Shown piece by piece: positions 60,826 through 64,000 of a DNA stretch of 64,000 nt (the stretch's first letter is position 1; each line of letters starts with the position of its first letter). Made by a program: the position numbers and the translations under genes. Source of the stretch: Actinomycetota bacterium (GTDB lineage: Bacteria; Actinomycetota; Acidimicrobiia; Acidimicrobiales; JAJPHD01); assembly GCA_021325455.1 (NCBI GenBank), contig JAJPHD010000026.1, positions 124,001 to 188,000 on the forward strand, in the 5' to 3' direction. The notes under the pieces are model-generated. The model searched no databases, had not been told where the DNA came from, and saw nothing but the letters and a program-made list of their open reading frames with translations.

Positions 60826-62229
60826 TCAGGGACCTGAGCCCTCGATCTCGAGGCCGGGGCCGAGGCGCTTCGGCCGGGCCGCCTCCCCCGCTCCGGGTTC
60901 GGGGCCCATCCCGAGCACGATGGCCGCCGCGATCACGAACGAGCCCGCCATGGCCACGAAGGCCCACGTGAACCCGGCACGGGCGATGATGGCACCCATG
61001 ATGGCGAGCCACAGGGAGCCCACCCCGTAGGAGATAGCGAAGTAGAGGCCGAAGGCCCCCCTGGCGTCGGCTCCCTCCAGCGCATCGGAGAACAGCGACT
61101 GCAGCAGGGGGGACTCCGCGTAGGCGAGCATGCCCACGAGAAGGCCGCTCACCACCAGCGCCACCAGGCTGGGCCCCGAGAAGCCGAAGGCGACCAGGGC
61201 CACCGCCCCCCCGAGGTAGGACAGGAGGAGCATGGGCCGCCGGCCCACGCGATCGGAGAGATGGCCAGCCACGACGGGGCCGATGACGCTGCCCACCACG
61301 ACCACCGTGAAGACCGCCCCGACCAGGAGAGCCCCCAGGTGCACCCCACTGCGCAGGTAGGCGGGGATGTAGGCGGTGAGGACACCCAGACCCCTCCCGG
61401 CGGCGGCCATTGTGCCGGCGGCGAGGATGGCGACCACCCTGCGCCGGCGCATCATCGGCCACAGGGGCGCCGCCGACCTAGAAACGCGAGAAGCGGCCTC
61501 CTCCGGGCTGCCGCCTGCCCCGAGGGCCTCGCCGTCGCCGGCCCCGGGGGCCTGGCCGTGGCGGGTCCCCCCCGGACGGCCCTGACGGTTGCGCCCCTCA
61601 CCGCCTCGCCGGTGCGGCTCGACCGGCAGCCGGGTGCCGACCAGGATCCCGCCCAGCGCCATGGGGACCGCCAGGACCACCAAGGCCCAGCGCCATCCCC
61701 ACGCGGCGATGAGCGCCGAGGCCAGGATGGGCACCACGACGGTCCCGATGCTTCCCCCTGTGGTGTGCCAGCTGAGCACGATGCCCCGCCTCTCGGGGAA
61801 GCGCTCGCTCAGATAGGCGCTCCCCACCGGGTGCTGGGGCCACATGGCCAGCGCGGCGGAGCAGCGGGCGGCCCCGAAGGCGGCGAACCCGGGGGCGGCG
61901 GCGCCCGCCAGGCTGAGCAGGCCGAGGACCAGGTTCTGGCCGCCGAGGAGGAGGCGAGCCGAGGCCCTCCGCACCAGGCCGGCCGTGCCCTGCAACACGC
62001 CGCTCAGGACCCCGGCCACGGTGAGGACCACCCCCAAGGTGGCATAGGAGACGTGGAAGTGAGCCACCACGAAGGGGTAGGTGACGGCCAGCCCGGCGGA
62101 ATAGAAGTGCTGGACGGCATGGGAGCCGGTGAGGAGGCCGACCGTGGCCCGGTCCCCCCTCCCCCACGCCGGGGGTGCGGGCGCGGCGGGCCCAGCGCCC
62201 TCCGCCGGGGAGCTCGAGCGAGAGGCCAC
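60826..62229 (-). CDS. MFS transporter
   Basis: A 467-residue major facilitator protein. About 12 membrane segments, a middle loop near residues 205-260 that is Gly/Arg-rich and very polar, and motif A-like G-H-L-S-D-R-V-G-R-R-P after helix 8. The arrangement resembles the fosmidomycin-resistance/FSR or sugar-phosphate antiporter branch; the substrate is unknown. GTG start. It stands alone, with 180 bp to the hypothetical gene upstream of its end and a duplicated promoter segment in front. Confidence 0.85.
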   Translation of the reverse strand: MASRSSSPAEGAGPAAPAPPAWGRGDRATVGLLTGSHAVQHFYSAGLAVTYPFVVAHFHVSYATLGVVLTVAGVLSGVLQGTAGLVRRASARLLLGGQNLVLGLLSLAGAAAPGFAAFGAARCSAALAMWPQHPVGSAYLSERFPERRGIVLSWHTTGGSIGTVVVPILASALIAAWGWRWALVVLAVPMALGGILVGTRLPVEPHRRGGEGRNRQGRPGGTRHGQAPGAGDGEALGAGGSPEEAASRVSRSAAPLWPMMRRRRVVAILAAGTMAAAGRGLGVLTAYIPAYLRSGVHLGALLVGAVFTVVVVGSVIGPVVAGHLSDRVGRRPMLLLSYLGGAVALVAFGFSGPSLVALVVSGLLVGMLAYAESPLLQSLFSDALEGADARGAFGLYFAISYGVGSLWLAIMGAIIARAGFTWAFVAMAGSFVIAAAIVLGMGPEPGAGEAARPKRLGPGLEIEGSGP

Positions 62230-62300
62230 CTCCTTCGCTCAGCCTCCCCTGCCCACTTGCGCCGGGCCAGGTGACCCGCCGGCCCGGCCCGGGTACAGGT

Positions 62301-62376
62301 CCCCCGTGGCACGGGCCGAGGACCCGGAACGGGCCGGAGCCCCCGTGGCACGGGCCGAGGACCCGGAACGGGCCGG
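62301..62376. repeat. 39-bp direct duplication
   Basis: Two perfect copies of a 37-bp sequence beginning CCCCCGTGGCACGGGCCGAG at 62301-62337 and 62340-62376, separated by 2 bp, giving a 39-bp period. They lie 72 bp upstream of the MFS gene on the minus strand, in otherwise empty DNA. They could duplicate an operator for the exporter or be a recent slippage product. Confidence 0.9.
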
Positions 62377-62456
62377 GCAGCAGGCCCCGGGCACGGACTC
62401 AGGCACCGATGGCCACCTCGAGTCGGCGGTGCACCTGAGCGCTGACCGGGGCGGGC

Positions 62457-63209
62457 TCAGCCACGGGAGGCAGGATGAGGGGACCGGAGAGCCAGGATGT
62501 TGAGCCGGACGTAGTCGATGGTGCCGCCGGGGAGCCGGGACGCCACGCGGCGCACGAAGGCCGGCCGGTGAGCGGGCACGAGCTCGGCCAGCTGGTGGCG
62601 GAGGACGACCGCTCCGAGGAAGGTCTCCAGGTCCTCCTCGGAGCCGAAGGTGGTGGGCTCAGGCTGCAACCAGCAGTTGATGTCCTCGAAGCCGGTGCGC
62701 TCCAGCCTTGCTTCGGTGTCCTCGGGGGTGGCGAAATAGGTGTCGTCCACCCTGGCGCCCAGGTCCACCAGAGCCCGCTGCACACAGGCGAGGTTCCCCA
62801 CCCCGCCGCACTGAGCGACCAACTGGCCCCCCGGCACCAGGGCCTGGGCCAGGTTGGCGAAGAGCCGGTCATGGTCGTGGATCCAGTGGAACGTGGCCGT
62901 GGAGAGGACGGCCTCGACCGGCCCCGGGGCCCCGACCAGGAGGTCGCCCTGGACGAAGGAGACCCGCTCCCCCCAGGGCGCCAGCCGCCGCTTCGCCACC
63001 TCGATCATGTCGGGGGAGGTGTCGAGGGCCACCACCCGGATACCCGGCATCCGGGCCAGGAGCACCTCCGTAACCCTCCCCGTCCCGCAACCAGCGTCGA
63101 GCACCCTCTCGTTCCCCACCAGGCGCAGGCGGCTCACCACCACCTGCCCCCACCTCGCCTGGGGAGCGGCCACCCGGTCGTAGGTGGCCGCGTCCCAGGT
63201 CCCGCTCAC
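62457..63209 (-). CDS. class I SAM-dependent methyltransferase
   Basis: A 250-residue methyltransferase similar to trans-aconitate 2-methyltransferase (Tam). Motif I V-L-D-A-G-C-G-T-G-R-V near residue 35, V-A-L-D-T-S-P-D-M with the ribose-binding Asp, and F-H-W-I-H-D-H as typical motif around the substrate pocket. The GTG 63209 (M-S-G-T-W-D-A-A-T-Y-D) is the best start; the frame upstream is not conserved. Substrate not known. Confidence 0.85.
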   Translation of the reverse strand: MSGTWDAATYDRVAAPQARWGQVVVSRLRLVGNERVLDAGCGTGRVTEVLLARMPGIRVVALDTSPDMIEVAKRRLAPWGERVSFVQGDLLVGAPGPVEAVLSTATFHWIHDHDRLFANLAQALVPGGQLVAQCGGVGNLACVQRALVDLGARVDDTYFATPEDTEARLERTGFEDINCWLQPEPTTFGSEEDLETFLGAVVLRHQLAELVPAHRPAFVRRVASRLPGGTIDYVRLNILALRSPHPASRG

Positions 63210-63289
63210 GGGCGGGACCCTAGCGGGGCCGCCCGGATGGCTGCTTCCCAGCCGGTCGGCCTGGTGGTGCGTAGACTCTGGCCTCACCC

Positions 63290-64000
63290 GTGATCCACCC
63301 CCCCAACGAGACCGGTCCGGGGGCCGCGTCCCCCGCCGTGGCCGCCCCTGTCCCCCCCGCCGGCGAGCGGGCCCGCCGGCCAGCGGCCCGCATCGTTCCC
63401 GGCCTGCTCCGGTCCGCCCGGCCCAAGCAATGGGTGAAGAACGTCCTGGTGCTGGCGGCCCCGGGGGCGGCCGGCGTGCTCACCGAGGTGCACCCGCTCC
63501 TGGTGACGGTGGGCACGTTCGGGGTCTTCTGCCTCGTCTCCAGCGGCGCCTACCTGATCAACGACGCCAGGGACGCCGAGGCCGACCGCCTGCACCCCCA
63601 GAAGAGCAGGCGTCCCGTCGCGGCCGGGACGGTCCCGGTGGGGGCCGCCTGGGGCGTGGGGATCGGTCTCCTGGGAGCCGGCATCGGGGCCTCCTTCGCC
63701 CTGGCGGGCCCTGGCCTCACCATCGTGGTGGCGGCCTACGTGGCCATCACCTTGGCCTACAGCCTCTGGCTCAAGCACGAGGCCGTCCTGGACCTGGCCG
63801 CGGTGGCGGCCGGCTTCCTGCTGCGGGCGGTGGCGGGCGGGGTGGCCGTAGGGGTTCCCCTGTCGCACTGGTTCCTCATCGTCGCCTCGTTCGGCTCGCT
63901 CTTCATGGTGGCCGGCAAGAGGTCTGCCGAGCACCAGGAGCTGGGCGTCGGCCGGGGGGCGCACCGGACGACCCTCGGGACCTACTCGCTCGGGTTCCTG
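63290..64000 (+). CDS. decaprenyl-phosphate phosphoribosyltransferase (UbiA family), 5' part
   Basis: The first 237 codons of a UbiA-fold prenyl-dependent transferase that runs off the window. Motif R-S-A-R-P-K-Q-W-V-K-N-V-L-V near residue 42, the Mg-binding N-D-A-R-D-A-E-A-D and the R-P-V-A-A-G downstream are the typical features of Rv3806c-like enzymes. It joins PRPP and decaprenyl phosphate to make the precursor of decaprenyl-phosphoryl arabinose for envelope arabinan. GTG start with a Pro/Ala-rich 35-residue leader before the conserved part. Membrane protein with several helices. Confidence 0.85.
   Translation, partial: MIHPPNETGPGAASPAVAAPVPPAGERARRPAARIVPGLLRSARPKQWVKNVLVLAAPGAAGVLTEVHPLLVTVGTFGVFCLVSSGAYLINDARDAEADRLHPQKSRRPVAAGTVPVGAAWGVGIGLLGAGIGASFALAGPGLTIVVAAYVAITLAYSLWLKHEAVLDLAAVAAGFLLRAVAGGVAVGVPLSHWFLIVASFGSLFMVAGKRSAEHQELGVGRGAHRTTLGTYSLGFL

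Overview
The window is very GC-rich, densely coded DNA that reads as a chromosome segment from a free-living, aerobic high-GC Gram-positive bacterium (Actinomycetota; an acidimicrobial or similar lineage is my inference). The taxonomic hints are a HemQ-type coproheme decarboxylase, a glucosyl-3-phosphoglycerate synthase, DUF3263, DUF2993 and LytR-C proteins, a threonine synthase paired with a MoaD-like protein, a decaprenyl-phosphate phosphoribosyltransferase at the right edge, and an actinobacterial-type uptake hydrogenase. No phage, insertion sequence or CRISPR array was found.

Layout. 1-3.3 kb: ordinary metabolic genes (SDR, PAC2, HAD, class III aminotransferase). 3.4-18.8 kb: a [NiFe]-hydrogenase island of two convergent operons. 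The plus operon is padR, a SIS/HypC-like/SIS fusion, yceI, a small membrane protein and hypF. The minus operon is hhyS, hhyL, NifU-like, DUF5947, DUF6084, a fused maturation protease, a 34-residue DUF6893 protein, hypA, hypC, hypD and hypE. The structural subunits have the features of a group 1h (high-affinity) hydrogenase, including a CxxD ligand pattern in the small subunit. hypB is absent. A divergent MarR gene with a clear palindromic operator sits upstream. 18.8-26.4 kb: two-gene marR-MFS unit, NUDIX, DUF2993, larE, alaX, hemQ, and groEL with a perfect CIRCE element. 26.5-32 kb: MoaD-like/threonine synthase pair, gpgS, glycerate kinase, trehalose-phosphatase-like, LytR-C, DUF3263 and tRNA-Thr(TGT).

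32-42 kb: a lipid and envelope region. A FabF-like ketosynthase, an alpha-oxoamine synthase resembling serine palmitoyltransferase and an NAD-dependent epimerase/reductase form one minus-strand cassette. A GT4 glycosyltransferase, a GtrA protein, an LpxO-like hydroxylase, a YghO-type N-acyltransferase and an acyltransferase-3/SGNH protein follow. Together these could make and decorate a sphingoid-like aminolipid; this is the most interesting possible new system in the window.

42-46 kb: Lrp regulator and a 2-oxoacid dehydrogenase E1alpha-E1beta-E2 operon without E3. 46-59.2 kb: a complete aerobic phenylacetate catabolon: paaH-F-J like beta-oxidation genes, paaZ, paaA-B-C-D-E epoxidase, paaI, paaK, a paaG-like gene and a TetR regulator. 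Three near-identical pseudopalindromes at its promoters suggest one PaaR-type regulon. 59.3-64 kb: a peroxidase-like protein of uncertain family, an MFS exporter, a methyltransferase, and the start of a UbiA-family decaprenyl-phosphate phosphoribosyltransferase that runs off the window.
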